A stretch of DNA of 64,000 nt from Alcanivorax sp. (GCF_002733835.1 NZ_NVWY01000011.1:1-64000), one strand, 5' to 3'; counted from the stretch's first letter, positions 52,257 to 60,450 are shown. The notes: a model not told the origin generated them from the sequence alone. Translations and numbers: made by a program.

Positions 52257-52444
52257 GTGAGATTGCATCCCCAACCGAGTTCAGCACTGACCTCTCATTC
52301 CACCACATTCGCCCCTCAAGTGGGGCTTGTATGTTTGAATGCTCTTCCTGCAACCATGCAGGACTTGCCGGGGTGGAGGGACCAAAGGAGCATCTGACCC
52401 AAGGGTACAGACGGTAGGAGATTTGGCCCCACCCCGCACCTATT

Positions 52445-52560
52445 CATACGCCGATAAAGAATCCATCGGCTGAGTTGCACCTCAGACCGACGATACCTAG
52501 CAAGCCAGCGTTCAGGTGCGCCCCGACAAGCATGTGTAACCTAGCGCAAGGGGCTGTTCA
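52445..52560 (+). ncRNA. Candidate bridge RNA of the IS110-family element
   Basis: The non-coding left part folds into successive hairpins: GCCGAT (52450-52455) / ATCGGC (52465-52470) with a nine-base loop, then CTGAG (52470-52474) / CTCAG (52481-52485), and further complementary CCTAGC words downstream. IS110-family recombinases use such an RNA from a non-coding end to pair with target and donor DNA. Loop-to-target pairing has not been worked out. Confidence 0.45.
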
Positions 52561-53499
52561 GTGGCAATGCAAGTAGAACCCTCCATTATCGGCATCGACG
52601 TGGCCAAGGCCGAGTTGGTCATCTATTTCCTGGGCCAGACCTATTCCATTGAGAACACACCCCAAGCCATTCGGGCTTGGCTCAAGGATCTGCCTTCCCT
52701 CTGCGAGATAGCCATCGAGGCCACTGGCACTTATCACATGGATGTCATTGAGCTGGCCCACCGTAAAGGCCACCACATCTACGTGATTGATGGTTCTCGC
52801 CTCCACCATTACCGCAAGGGCACAGGGGGTCGCGCAAAAACGGACGCCTCTGATGCGCAGCTACTTGCCCGCCATCTGCAAAATGAAAAAGGGGCCTTGC
52901 GCCGCTGGAGTCCGCCACCCAAGGCGTATCGGACGCTGCAGACCCTGCTGCGCCGCCGTGCGGCACTGGTCAAGGCGCGAACCATTATCCAGCAAAGCCT
53001 GGGTGCAGAGCCGCTACTCAAAGCGGGCTTGAAGAGGTTGATCTCTCAGATCAACACGCTGGATGCACAGATCCAGAAACACCTTCGCGACACGGTAAGA
53101 GACGCTGGGCTCAGCGAACAGGTGCAACGGTGCAAGGCCCTGGAGGGCGTGGGCGATCTGACCGCCTACGCTCTGGTCATGGCCTTCTTAAGGGGCGACT
53201 TCAGGAACAGTGATGCCTTCGTGGCCTTCCTGGGGATGGACGTTCACGTGAGAGACTCAGGCACCAAAACCGGCAAGCGAAAACTGACCAAGAAAGGGGA
53301 CTCAGAAGCTCGCAGGCTGCTTTACTGCGCGGCCATGGCCGCTCGCCGGAGCAAGCGTTGGGCAGGGGTCTATCAGGCTTATCTGGATCGAGGGCTGGCA
53401 ACTACCCAAGCGTTAGTCATCCTGGCGCGCAAACTCGTTCGTATCGCCTTCGCGCTCATGAAAAATGGCACCGACTATCAGCCGGCCCCTGCCTCATGA
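52561..53499 (+). CDS. IS110-family transposase
   Basis: A 312-residue DEDD-type recombinase: Asp in IIGIDVAKAEL (N-terminus), Glu in AIEATGTYH, and the Asp pair in KTDASDAQLLAR form the RuvC-like site. The C-terminal transposase_20 domain has ALEGVGDLTAYALVMAF and FVAFLGMDVHVRDSGTKTGKRKLTKKGD with the catalytic Ser of the SG motif. It is read from GTG 52561 or ATG 52567. The gene looks intact, so the element may be active. Confidence 0.93.
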   Translation: MAMQVEPSIIGIDVAKAELVIYFLGQTYSIENTPQAIRAWLKDLPSLCEIAIEATGTYHMDVIELAHRKGHHIYVIDGSRLHHYRKGTGGRAKTDASDAQLLARHLQNEKGALRRWSPPPKAYRTLQTLLRRRAALVKARTIIQQSLGAEPLLKAGLKRLISQINTLDAQIQKHLRDTVRDAGLSEQVQRCKALEGVGDLTAYALVMAFLRGDFRNSDAFVAFLGMDVHVRDSGTKTGKRKLTKKGDSEARRLLYCAAMAARRSKRWAGVYQAYLDRGLATTQALVILARKLVRIAFALMKNGTDYQPAPAS

Positions 53500-53632
53500 A
53501 GACTGGGGTGGACAACATAGAATCTCCTACAAGTGCCAGGTGGCCATCGGGAAACGAGAGAGCCTTTGCTGCCATCGGGAACCCACAGGGCTATAGTACG
53601 TCGAAGACGCAACCCCTCGACGGAGCCACACT

Positions 53633-54631
53633 TTGCCGCTGACGCTACAAACCCTCACTGAAAAGCTCTATCAGATTCGCCATGTCTGGGCGCTGATCAG
53701 CTTTTCGCTGGGCCTGAGCAGCTATTTTCTGGTGGAGCGCCAACCGTGGTTAGCGGCGGTGCTGACCGGGTTGCTGGTGTTCAGCTGGCTCTTGCTGCTC
53801 ACCGAGGGGATCTGGCAGAACAAGGTGATCGGTACCCGCTTTGATGGCCTGCCCCAGGGCATGCTCAAGTTGCTGTTGCAGGCGGTGCATCAAGAGGCGT
53901 TCTTTTTCAGCCTGCCGTTCGTGCTGCTGCAATGGTCCGGTGGCGCGGAATATATTTTCTTCACCACCCTGGTAGTCAGTGCGGCGGCCATCAGCATCAT
54001 CGACCCGGTTTATTTCTGGCTGGCCCGACACCGGGCACTGTATTTCGGCTTTCACGCCTGGGCGTTATTTGTGGCGTTGCTGGTGCTGTTGCCGCTGATC
54101 TTCCACTGGAGCACGGATTCGGCACTGGCTTGGGCGGGCTGGCTCACGGCCCTGTTTGCGTTGCCCAGCTTCTGGCGATTTGGCGGGCCGCGAAAATGGT
54201 TTCGCTGGCTCGGGCTGATTCTGGTCTCGTGCCTGATCGCGTTGTCCCCGCGCTGGCTGGCCCCGCTGGTGCCACCGCTGACCCTTTCGCTGCAGGAACG
54301 CGCCGTGGCTTTGTCATTCAATCGCGCCGAGCGCAAGCCGCTGGTCAGCGGTGAAGTATTCAGTGCCGACGAAGTGGCAGGCGGCTTGTATGCCTACACC
54401 GCCATCAAGGCGCCATTAGGGTTGGGGCAGGAGGTCTACCATTACTGGTTTCGTGATGGCGAACAGGTGGACCGCATTCCCTTGAAGGTCTTTGGTGGCC
54501 GCGAATCCGGGTTTCGCACCTGGTCTCACAAGCGCCATATTCCTGTGCCATCAGAGGGGCGCTGGCGGGTAGAAGTGCGTACCGGGGATAACCAGATCAT
54601 CGGCGTGATGCGCTTCACCATCACACCCTGA
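53633..54631 (+). CDS. DUF5924/DUF2914 membrane protein
   Basis: A 332-residue protein with about seven hydrophobic segments in residues 15-225 and a C-terminal periplasmic DUF2914-like beta domain (EVYHYWFRDGEQVDRIPLKVFGGRESGFRTWSHKRH ... GRWRVEVRTGDNQIIGVMRFTI). The start is TTG 53633 with GGAG upstream. This two-part layout is known from gammaproteobacterial DUF5924 proteins of unknown role. It lies directly after the IS110 element. Confidence 0.85.
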   Translation: MPLTLQTLTEKLYQIRHVWALISFSLGLSSYFLVERQPWLAAVLTGLLVFSWLLLLTEGIWQNKVIGTRFDGLPQGMLKLLLQAVHQEAFFFSLPFVLLQWSGGAEYIFFTTLVVSAAAISIIDPVYFWLARHRALYFGFHAWALFVALLVLLPLIFHWSTDSALAWAGWLTALFALPSFWRFGGPRKWFRWLGLILVSCLIALSPRWLAPLVPPLTLSLQERAVALSFNRAERKPLVSGEVFSADEVAGGLYAYTAIKAPLGLGQEVYHYWFRDGEQVDRIPLKVFGGRESGFRTWSHKRHIPVPSEGRWRVEVRTGDNQIIGVMRFTITP

Positions 54632-54687
54632 GCCCCACGGCTCCCCAGCCGCCCCTTACCCCCAAGCCCTCCATCGCCTCAACCCTC

Positions 54688-54715
54688 GTTGGAGCCTTGC
54701 TTGCAAGGCGAAGGA
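54688..54715. repeat. Single REP-like sequence
   Basis: GTTGGAG followed by the palindrome GCCTTGCTTGCAAGGC (54694-54709) and CGAAGGA. It is a diverged copy of the TGTAGGAGCGG-type REP, in the 695-bp gap after the DUF5924 gene. Confidence 0.65.
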
Positions 54716-55221
54716 GCTGAAGTCACTGCCGTGCTCAACAGAACGAGCCATATGTTTGTAGGATATGGCTTACAGAAAATGCTAAATGGTTGATATAGAG
54801 TGAGTTTCGGAACGGGGTGATATCGGGGAAGTCAGGAAATAGGCCGCTTCTTCGAGTTTTTTCAGACGAGAAGAGTTCTTGTTTTCACTGTAAGAGCCTG
54901 ACTGTCTTGCGAATTTCTGTGTTTTCCCCGAAATTCATAAAAGAATTATGTCGAAGAAAGATATGTCGAACCGTTCGATTGAATACGCTGTTAAATGGCT
55001 CTGCTTTATTTATGGCGGAGCGAGATTCTGAGCCGGTACCACCATCAAAATTTACGGTGCCGTTAGAAAAATAAGAGGGTGTGGTTCGGCTTTCCCGTTT
55101 GTTGTGGGCGGCCACATTCCAGGTTGGGGGTGTCTTCAAGGCTTGAGTCCTTGCGGGTGCCATAAATGTAGTCTGGTTCGCAGGCTCACATCGTGGTCTT
55201 TGGTTAGGCTGGTGTGTCGCC

Positions 55222-55279
55222 AATTAACCAGGCAAGGCAGCAGACGCAAAAAGCCGCGCTGCTGCTCGCGGCGTTATGT
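55222..55279 (+). other. attC-like hairpin in a 695-bp gene-poor stretch
   Basis: TAAC (55225-55228) and GTTA (55273-55276) bracket imperfect arms CAGGCAAGGCAGCAG-A-CGC and GCG-CTGCTGCTCGCGGC with one extra A, the usual layout of an integron attC site. The outer 7-mers only partly match the attC consensus. The preceding 450 bp are more AT-rich, with only tiny or doubtful ORFs (for example a 27-codon one at 54947), as in a decayed gene cassette. No integron integrase is present. Confidence 0.35.
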
Positions 55280-55326
55280 TTTGTAGTTCCCCCCTTTTAG
55301 CGGACACCTTCTTCTTGATCAAAACC

Positions 55327-56481
55327 CTAAAACCGCACCTTCCCCAACGGCACCAACAACACCGCCGCTCCAATCAGCGCCGCCGCCGCCCCCAGCAACC
55401 CGGGCGCAAAACTCCCGCTGCTTTCCAGTAACCGCGCCGTCACCACGGGTCCCAGTATCTGCCCGACCCCATAGCATGCCGTCAGTGCGCCCAGGGCCGC
55501 GCTGGCCGCGTGGGGGGCGAGTTGGCGGCCGCAGTACATGCTCAGTGCGACCACGGCGGTGAAGGTGGCGCCCACCAGCAGGCCGCTGACGACCAGCCCG
55601 GTGAGGCCGGGTAGCCAGGCGGGGGCGCTGACGCCCACTGCTTGTACCACCAGGGCGGCCATGAGCGCGTTGCGTTCGCTGACATGGCTGGCGAGCTTGC
55701 CCCACAGCAGGTTGGCGGGCACGGCGGCCAGGCCCACGGCCAGCCAGGTATAGAACGCGGCGCTGTCCAGGCCTGGCAGCTGCGCTTTGGCGATTACTGG
55801 CAGGTAGGTGGTGCTGGTGATGTAGCCGAAGCCGGCCAAAGTGTAGCTGGCGATCAGAAAACCCAGGGCCGAGCGGTTCACCGGCGCCCGTTCGTGCTGA
55901 TTGTGCTTGGCGTGGGGCAGGGCGGGTATGCGGCGCAGCAGTGGCAGCAGGATCAGCGCCAGTGCACCACAGGCCAGCCACATGGTGGCATAGCTGCCGT
56001 GCAGGGTTTCAATAAAGGCCACGGTGAGGGCGGCGATGCTGATGCCCAGGCCAATGCCGGCATAGTGGATATTGCCCAGCCGGGCACGCAGATGGTTGGG
56101 CATGGCGCCCAGTACCAGCGCGGAGCCGTTGACCATAATGATGGCGCTGGCCACACCGGCGAGGAACCGGTTGATGGCCCAGGGCGTGAAGGTCTCGCTT
56201 AACCCCATCAGGCCGCTGCTGATAACACTCACCCATAAGGCCAACCAGAAAGCCGTGCGTGCCCGGTGGGCGGGAACCAGCATGGCGAGCATTGCGCCGG
56301 CCAGGTAGCCCCCATAATTGATCGCTGCCAGGTAGCCGCCGCTAATGGCGGTGAGGCTGGTCTCGGCAATCATGTCGGGCAAGGCTGGGGTAAACAGAAA
56401 GCGGCCAATGCCCAAGGCAATAACCAGGCTGAATGCGCCAGCGATGGCGATGCGCAGAGAATCTGAATCAGAGTGGGTCAC
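55327..56481 (-). CDS. YbfB/YjiJ-family MFS transporter
   Basis: A 384-residue membrane protein with about 12 hydrophobic segments. LVIALGIGRFLFTPALPDMI and GGYLAAINYGGYLAGAMLAML at the N-terminus are the YbfB/YjiJ signature. GTG 56481 follows ACTGGAG, which fits better than the upstream ATG at 56529. The substrate is unknown. It is divergent from the nitrate-related porin operon with a 486-bp gap. Confidence 0.9.
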   Translation of the reverse strand: MTHSDSDSLRIAIAGAFSLVIALGIGRFLFTPALPDMIAETSLTAISGGYLAAINYGGYLAGAMLAMLVPAHRARTAFWLALWVSVISSGLMGLSETFTPWAINRFLAGVASAIIMVNGSALVLGAMPNHLRARLGNIHYAGIGLGISIAALTVAFIETLHGSYATMWLACGALALILLPLLRRIPALPHAKHNQHERAPVNRSALGFLIASYTLAGFGYITSTTYLPVIAKAQLPGLDSAAFYTWLAVGLAAVPANLLWGKLASHVSERNALMAALVVQAVGVSAPAWLPGLTGLVVSGLLVGATFTAVVALSMYCGRQLAPHAASAALGALTACYGVGQILGPVVTARLLESSGSFAPGLLGAAAALIGAAVLLVPLGKVRF

Positions 56482-56750
56482 AGTGACTCCAGTGGGGCGC
56501 CAAGGGGCAGAATCAATAAAAGAACGCAAGCCTAACAGGCTGGCCGCGTTGCGGCTGTAGTCTTCGAATGATGTTCACTATTCGCGGGAATGATAATTCC
56601 CCATTGGTCGTAGACAGTGCGCGCTATCCCGGTGCCACTGGACCATCTGAGGGCACCTGCAGGTAGTTGCCTTGGCCTGTTTTATTCCCCGGCGGGCTGT
56701 TTCCTTCGCATTTCAGGAATTGGCATGGCGCTTGCCTAACGTAAGCACAT

Positions 56751-56867
56751 TAGCAGGATGATTCGTCACGCTATCCTGCTAGCGATCAATGGTGATCGCG
56801 AAAGAATCTGAGCAAAGACGCTCATGGAATGTCGTCAACGGCGGCGTTGTTCCATGGGCGTTTTTTT
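56751..56867 (+). promoter_or_regulatory. ANTAR-type antitermination leader of the porin gene
   Basis: Three structures lie in the 486-bp gap upstream of the porin. Hairpin 1: TAGCAGGAT (56751-56759) / ATCCTGCTA (56773-56781). Hairpin 2: GCGATC (56782-56787), hexaloop AATGGT with A at position 1 and G at position 4, GATCGC (56794-56799). Then a terminator (56818-56867). Paired hairpins with A1/G4 hexaloops just before a terminator are what ANTAR proteins such as NasT bind to allow read-through, and nasT lies just downstream. Hairpin 1 has a 13-base loop, so only one canonical hexaloop is seen. Confidence 0.65.
56818..56867 (+). terminator. Leader terminator upstream of the porin
   Basis: ACGCTCATGGAA (56818-56829) pairs with TTCCATGGGCGT (56850-56861), one G-T pair, 20-base loop, then seven T. 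It is 101 bp before the porin start, so it would block the operon unless antitermination occurs. Confidence 0.85.
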
Positions 56868-56967
56868 ATGCCTGGGATAAAGGGGGCAGGCGTGAGCACA
56901 CCGCCTTCAAAGATAGGCGTTTTCCGAAACGAGAGCGATAAAACACACTAAGGTGAGGAAGAAAACC

Positions 56968-58146
56968 ATGAAACATTCTGCCATCGCCGCCGGCGTCATT
57001 CTCTCCACGCTGGGCTTTACGGGAACCGCCAACGCGGAAGACGATGCATTCATTACGGCGCTGAAAGACGGCACACCGCTGCTGAACATGCGCCTGCGTT
57101 ATGAAGAAGTGAACAGTGATGCCTTCACTGAAGACGGCCAGGCGCTGACCCTGCGTACCCGCCTGGGTTACCAGAGCGGAAAGCTCCACGGTTTTGATGT
57201 GATGGGGGAGTTTGAAGATACCCGCATCGTGGGGCAGGTGGACAACTACGCGCCGGAGCAGGCCGGTTACCCGGTGATCGCGGATCCGGAAGTGACCGAG
57301 CTCAACCGCGCCGCGATTCGCTATACCGGTAGCAACGCCCTGGAAGGCCTGGTGGCGACTTACGGTCGCCAGCGGATCATTTACGACAATGCCCGTTTTG
57401 TGGGGAACGTGGGCTGGCGCCAGGATGAACAGACCTTTGATGGTGCGCGGATCGATTACGGCATCAGTGATTTCAGTGTCTCTGCGGCCCATCTCACCCA
57501 GGTGAACGGCATTACGCCGGGGTTTGATGCCAACGTGACCAACAATCTTTTCAATGCCAGCTGGGCGGGCATGCCGGGTGGCTCGCTAACCGCGTACGCC
57601 TACCTACTGGAAACCGATAACGTGACCGACTCGCAGAACGACACCTACGGTGTGCGTTATGCCGGTGCTTTCGATCTGGATGCGGTAAAGCTGTTGCTCA
57701 CGCTGGAAGGGGCCCAGCAGGAGGTGGAAGCCGGTGACACCGACTACTACTTTGCCGAGCTGGGCGCTGAGGTGGCCGGGGTGACGGTAAAAGTGGCACA
57801 GGAAGTGCTTGGTTCAGATGACGGCATGGTGGCTTTCCAGACGCCGTTGGCGACCAAGCATGCCTTCAACGGGTGGGCGGACCAGTTCCTGGCTACACCG
57901 GCTGATGGCCTGGAAGACACCTTCGTAACCGTGGGCGGCAAACTGGCCGGGTTCAAACTGGCGGCGGTTTACCACGACTTTCAGTCCAACGAAGGCAGCA
58001 CGGATTACGGCACGGAAACCGACCTGCTGGTGGCTCGCCCCATCGGTAAGCACTACGTGGTTGGCCTGAAGTATGCGCAGTACAGCGCCGACGACTTCAA
58101 GGATGACACCAGCAAGTACTGGGCCTGGGGCGAGATTAAATTCTGA
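56968..58146 (+). CDS. Outer-membrane porin, probably nitrate-linked
   Basis: A 392-residue protein with signal peptide (MKHSAIAAGVILSTLGFTGTANA, cleavage after ANA). The rest is a beta-barrel pattern with alternating hydrophobic residues and acidic loops, starting LLNMRLRYEEVNSDAF and TLRTRLGYQSG, similar to the alginate-export/OprD-like porins. It ends in WAWGEIKF, with C-terminal Phe as needed for barrel assembly. GAGGAA precedes the ATG. The ANTAR-like leader and the following nasT-nasS genes suggest it passes nitrate or nitrite. Confidence 0.85.
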   Translation: MKHSAIAAGVILSTLGFTGTANAEDDAFITALKDGTPLLNMRLRYEEVNSDAFTEDGQALTLRTRLGYQSGKLHGFDVMGEFEDTRIVGQVDNYAPEQAGYPVIADPEVTELNRAAIRYTGSNALEGLVATYGRQRIIYDNARFVGNVGWRQDEQTFDGARIDYGISDFSVSAAHLTQVNGITPGFDANVTNNLFNASWAGMPGGSLTAYAYLLETDNVTDSQNDTYGVRYAGAFDLDAVKLLLTLEGAQQEVEAGDTDYYFAELGAEVAGVTVKVAQEVLGSDDGMVAFQTPLATKHAFNGWADQFLATPADGLEDTFVTVGGKLAGFKLAAVYHDFQSNEGSTDYGTETDLLVARPIGKHYVVGLKYAQYSADDFKDDTSKYWAWGEIKF

Positions 58147-58158
58147 TGACATTTTGGT

Positions 58159-58194
58159 GCCGAAAAGTGCGTCGCCTTGGTGCACTTTTTCGGT
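58159..58194 (+). other. Hairpin between porin and nasT
   Basis: GCCGAAAAGTGC (58159-58170) pairs with GCACTTTTTCGG (58182-58193), with one extra T. There is no following T-run, so it may reduce rather than end transcription into nasT. Confidence 0.5.
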
Positions 58195-58246
58195 GCTGGA
58201 TCAGAGGGAAACTAAATACATTGAAAATCATCAGGTTAGGGATGTG

Positions 58247-58336
58247 ATGACTGGCACAACCGTTGCAAAACAACCCGTAACGACAACGATTCCGGACGCG
58301 CCTGACATGATAGTTCTGAAAATAAGATGGCTCTGA
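58247..58336 (+). CDS. Possible 29-aa leader peptide overlapping nasT
   Basis: ATG 58247, after TAGGGATG, opens a 29-codon frame that ends 10 bp inside nasT. It is Thr-rich. nasT itself has no good ribosome site, so translation of this short frame could re-initiate at nasT. There is no direct support beyond layout. Confidence 0.25.
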   Translation: MTGTTVAKQPVTTTIPDAPDMIVLKIRWL

Positions 58337-58914
58337 AAATCATGCTGGTGGATGACCAGCCACCCCGTGCTGCGATTCTCGAGCGGGCCCTCATTGATGA
58401 GGGCCACGAGATCCTGTGCCGCCTGACCAGCGCCGCCGGTTTGGCGGAGAAGGTGCGCAGCAGTAATCCGGATGTGGTGATTGTCGACATGGATGCGCCC
58501 GACCGGGACACCCTGGAAAGCATGGCTCTGGTTCAGCGGGATATCCCACGGCCCATGGTCATGTTCTGCAACCAGGACGATGAAGAGCTGGTGGTGGCGG
58601 CGCTGCGCGCGGGCGTCAGTGCCTATGTGGCTGGAGAAACCGACCTGACCCGGGTACGCGGTGTCATGCGCGTGGCGACGGCCCGTTTCCGGGAATACCA
58701 GGCGTTGCGTGAAGAGCTGGAAGAAACCCGTGAGGCCCTGGCTGAGCGGAAAATCATTGAGCGTGCGAAAGGGTTGCTGATGCAGCGTCGCCGGCTCAAT
58801 GAACAGGATGCCTACAGCACTCTGCGTCGCCAGGCCATGAACAGCGGGCAGCCGTTGATTCAGGTGGCCCGGTCGGTGCTGGATTATGCCGAAATGCTCA
58901 AGGCGCAAGGCTGA
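58327..58914 (+). CDS. nasT: ANTAR-domain response regulator NasT
   Basis: A 195-residue protein. Residues 1-120 are a receiver-like domain (LKIMLVDDQPPRAAILERALIDEGHE, VVIVDMDAPDRDTL), with the phospho-acceptor region partly altered (VDMDAP). Residues about 130-190 are the ANTAR RNA-binding domain (LAERKIIERAKGLLMQRRRLNEQDAYSTLRRQAMNSGQPLIQVARSVL). NasT frees nitrate-assimilation transcripts from leader terminators when NasS releases it. The porin leader upstream is a probable target. Confidence 0.93.
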   Translation: MALKIMLVDDQPPRAAILERALIDEGHEILCRLTSAAGLAEKVRSSNPDVVIVDMDAPDRDTLESMALVQRDIPRPMVMFCNQDDEELVVAALRAGVSAYVAGETDLTRVRGVMRVATARFREYQALREELEETREALAERKIIERAKGLLMQRRRLNEQDAYSTLRRQAMNSGQPLIQVARSVLDYAEMLKAQG

Positions 58915-58915
58915 A

Positions 58916-59097
58916 GAACGCCAGACGCTGGACGCCGGAAGCCTGACGCAAAAAACAGGAGACAAGATGCGACGAGTGATGCCATTGATGAAGGCGCGCA
59001 GCCTGATCGAGACACCGGAAAAAACGATGAGCCGTGCACCTGCCGTAGACGGCGTCAGGCCGGTTCGTCGTCAGGCGTCCACTATCCGGCGTCCGGC
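58916..59097. repeat. Heptamer-armed inverted repeat E8 (GACGCCG word)
   Basis: GGACGCCGG and GCCTGACGC on the left (about 58929-58949) pair with GCGTCAGGC (59052-59060) and CCGGCGTCC (59086-59094) on the right, all in 7-base steps. About 100 bp lie between. It fills the nasT-nasS gap. Confidence 0.7.
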
Positions 59098-59115
59098 ATT
59101 CACGGAGCAAACCTC

Positions 59116-60282
59116 ATGAAGGTGCGTATCGGCTATATGCCGCTAACAGACAGCTTGCCGCTGGCAGTGGCCCAGGAGGCAGGCTTCTTCGCCGCCGAAG
59201 GGCTGGATGTGGAGCTGCAGCCGGAGTGGAGTTGGGCCAGCCTGCGCGATCGGCTATTGGTGGGGCAGCTGGATGCGGCGCCGATGCTGGCGCCGATGCT
59301 GTTGTCCACGTCGCTGGGGCTGGGATGCATCAAGAAGCCCCTCGCCACGGCGTTTTCCATGGGCCTGAACGGTAATGGCGTGACCGTTTCGCCGATGCTG
59401 TTTCAGGGATTGTGCGCCTTGTCGGAAGGGCCGACACCCAACGACATCGCCGCCGCCATGAACAAGCTGGTGGCCGCGCGTGCTTCCAGCGGAGAAGATC
59501 CGCTGGTGCTCGCGGTGGTCTTTCCGTTTTCCTGCCATGCCTATCAATTACGCCACTGGCTGAGTGTGGCCGGGCTGGACCCGGATCATGATGTGAAGCT
59601 GGTGGTGCTGCCGCCTTCGCAAATGGTGGATCACCTGCGCATGGGCCACATTGATGGCTTTTGTGTGGGTGAACCGTGGAATAGCCTGGCCGCACTGACC
59701 GGTGCCGGGCACTGTATTTTGTCCGGTTATCAGATTTGGGAAAATGCCCCGGAGAAGGTGTTGGCGGTATCCCGTGACTGGGTGTCACGTCATCCGGATA
59801 CCCATCGCGCGTTGCTGCGGGCGTTGTACAAGGCGGCCTGCCATGCGGATGAGAATCTGGTGGAGAGTCTGTCGTTACTGGCCCATCCCGCGTGGCTGGA
59901 TGTACCGGCAGAAATCATTCGTGCACCGTTCAGCCAGCGCTTGCCCGCTGGCCTGACGGGCCAGCCGTTTCCGGCTCATCATTTCCATGTGTTCGCCGGA
60001 TTCCACGCCAACTTTCCGTGGCGCTCCGACGCTGCCTTTTTACTGCAGGAAATGCAGCGTTGGCGACAGTGTTCGCTGGAAGAGACCAAAACCTTTGCGG
60101 CCCAGTGCTACCGTACAGACCTGTTCCGCGATGCGGTGGCCGACCTTACCAGCATGCCGTTAATGGACAGCAAACCCGATGAACGCCACGCCGGCCACTG
60201 GCAATTACCCGGTGAACCCGGGCCCCTGGAGCTGGGGCCGGATCGTCTGCTGAGAGTGATTGAAGATCAGGCAGAAAGCTGA
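59116..60282 (+). CDS. nasS: NasS/NrtA-like nitrate-binding regulator
   Basis: A 388-residue protein of the CmpA/NrtA periplasmic-binding fold: VRIGYMPLTDSLPLAVAQEAGFFAAEGLDVELQPEWSWASLRDRLLVGQLDAAPMLAPM. It has no signal peptide, as expected for cytoplasmic NasS, which binds nitrate or nitrite and holds NasT inactive in their absence. GGAG precedes the ATG. Here nasT comes first and nasS second, with 201 bp between them; the transport and reductase genes are not in the window. Confidence 0.92.
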   Translation: MKVRIGYMPLTDSLPLAVAQEAGFFAAEGLDVELQPEWSWASLRDRLLVGQLDAAPMLAPMLLSTSLGLGCIKKPLATAFSMGLNGNGVTVSPMLFQGLCALSEGPTPNDIAAAMNKLVAARASSGEDPLVLAVVFPFSCHAYQLRHWLSVAGLDPDHDVKLVVLPPSQMVDHLRMGHIDGFCVGEPWNSLAALTGAGHCILSGYQIWENAPEKVLAVSRDWVSRHPDTHRALLRALYKAACHADENLVESLSLLAHPAWLDVPAEIIRAPFSQRLPAGLTGQPFPAHHFHVFAGFHANFPWRSDAAFLLQEMQRWRQCSLEETKTFAAQCYRTDLFRDAVADLTSMPLMDSKPDERHAGHWQLPGEPGPLELGPDRLLRVIEDQAES

Positions 60283-60290
60283 GGGGGGGG

Positions 60291-60382
60291 GCCGAGAAGC
60301 GAGTTTCGAGTTGCGAAAACCTTTAAACATTACGGGTGGCAGGTTGTTGAATTTCGCAACTCGTAACTCGCCACTTGTAACT
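60291..60382. repeat. Heptamer-armed inverted repeat E9
   Basis: CGAGTTGCGAAA (60307-60318) pairs with TTTCGCAACTCG (60352-60363); both arms are built from GAGTTNC/ACTCGNA steps. A run of nine G (60284-60292) lies just before it, after the nasS stop. Confidence 0.75.
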
Positions 60383-60450
60383 GAGCATTGCAATCATTGC
60401 CATGCAAACGTCCCCACGATATCAGTAATGCATAGCGTCCCCCGTGCGCA

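Larger units (their letters stand above)
52415..53529 (+). mobile_element. IS110/IS1111-family insertion sequence
   Basis: A transposase gene flanked by subterminal inverted repeats: TAGGAGATT plus CCACCCC on the left (52415-52435) match GGGGTGG plus AATCTCCTA on the right (53505-53529). The non-coding left part is about 145 bp, the right part about 30 bp to the repeat end. No target duplication is expected in this family. The exact ends may lie 3-10 bp further out. Confidence 0.75.

Noticed and set aside
54817..55074. 85-codon frame in the gap after the DUF5924 gene
   Set aside because: No ribosome site, no motif, overlaps another frame on the opposite strand; treated as non-coding or cassette relic.
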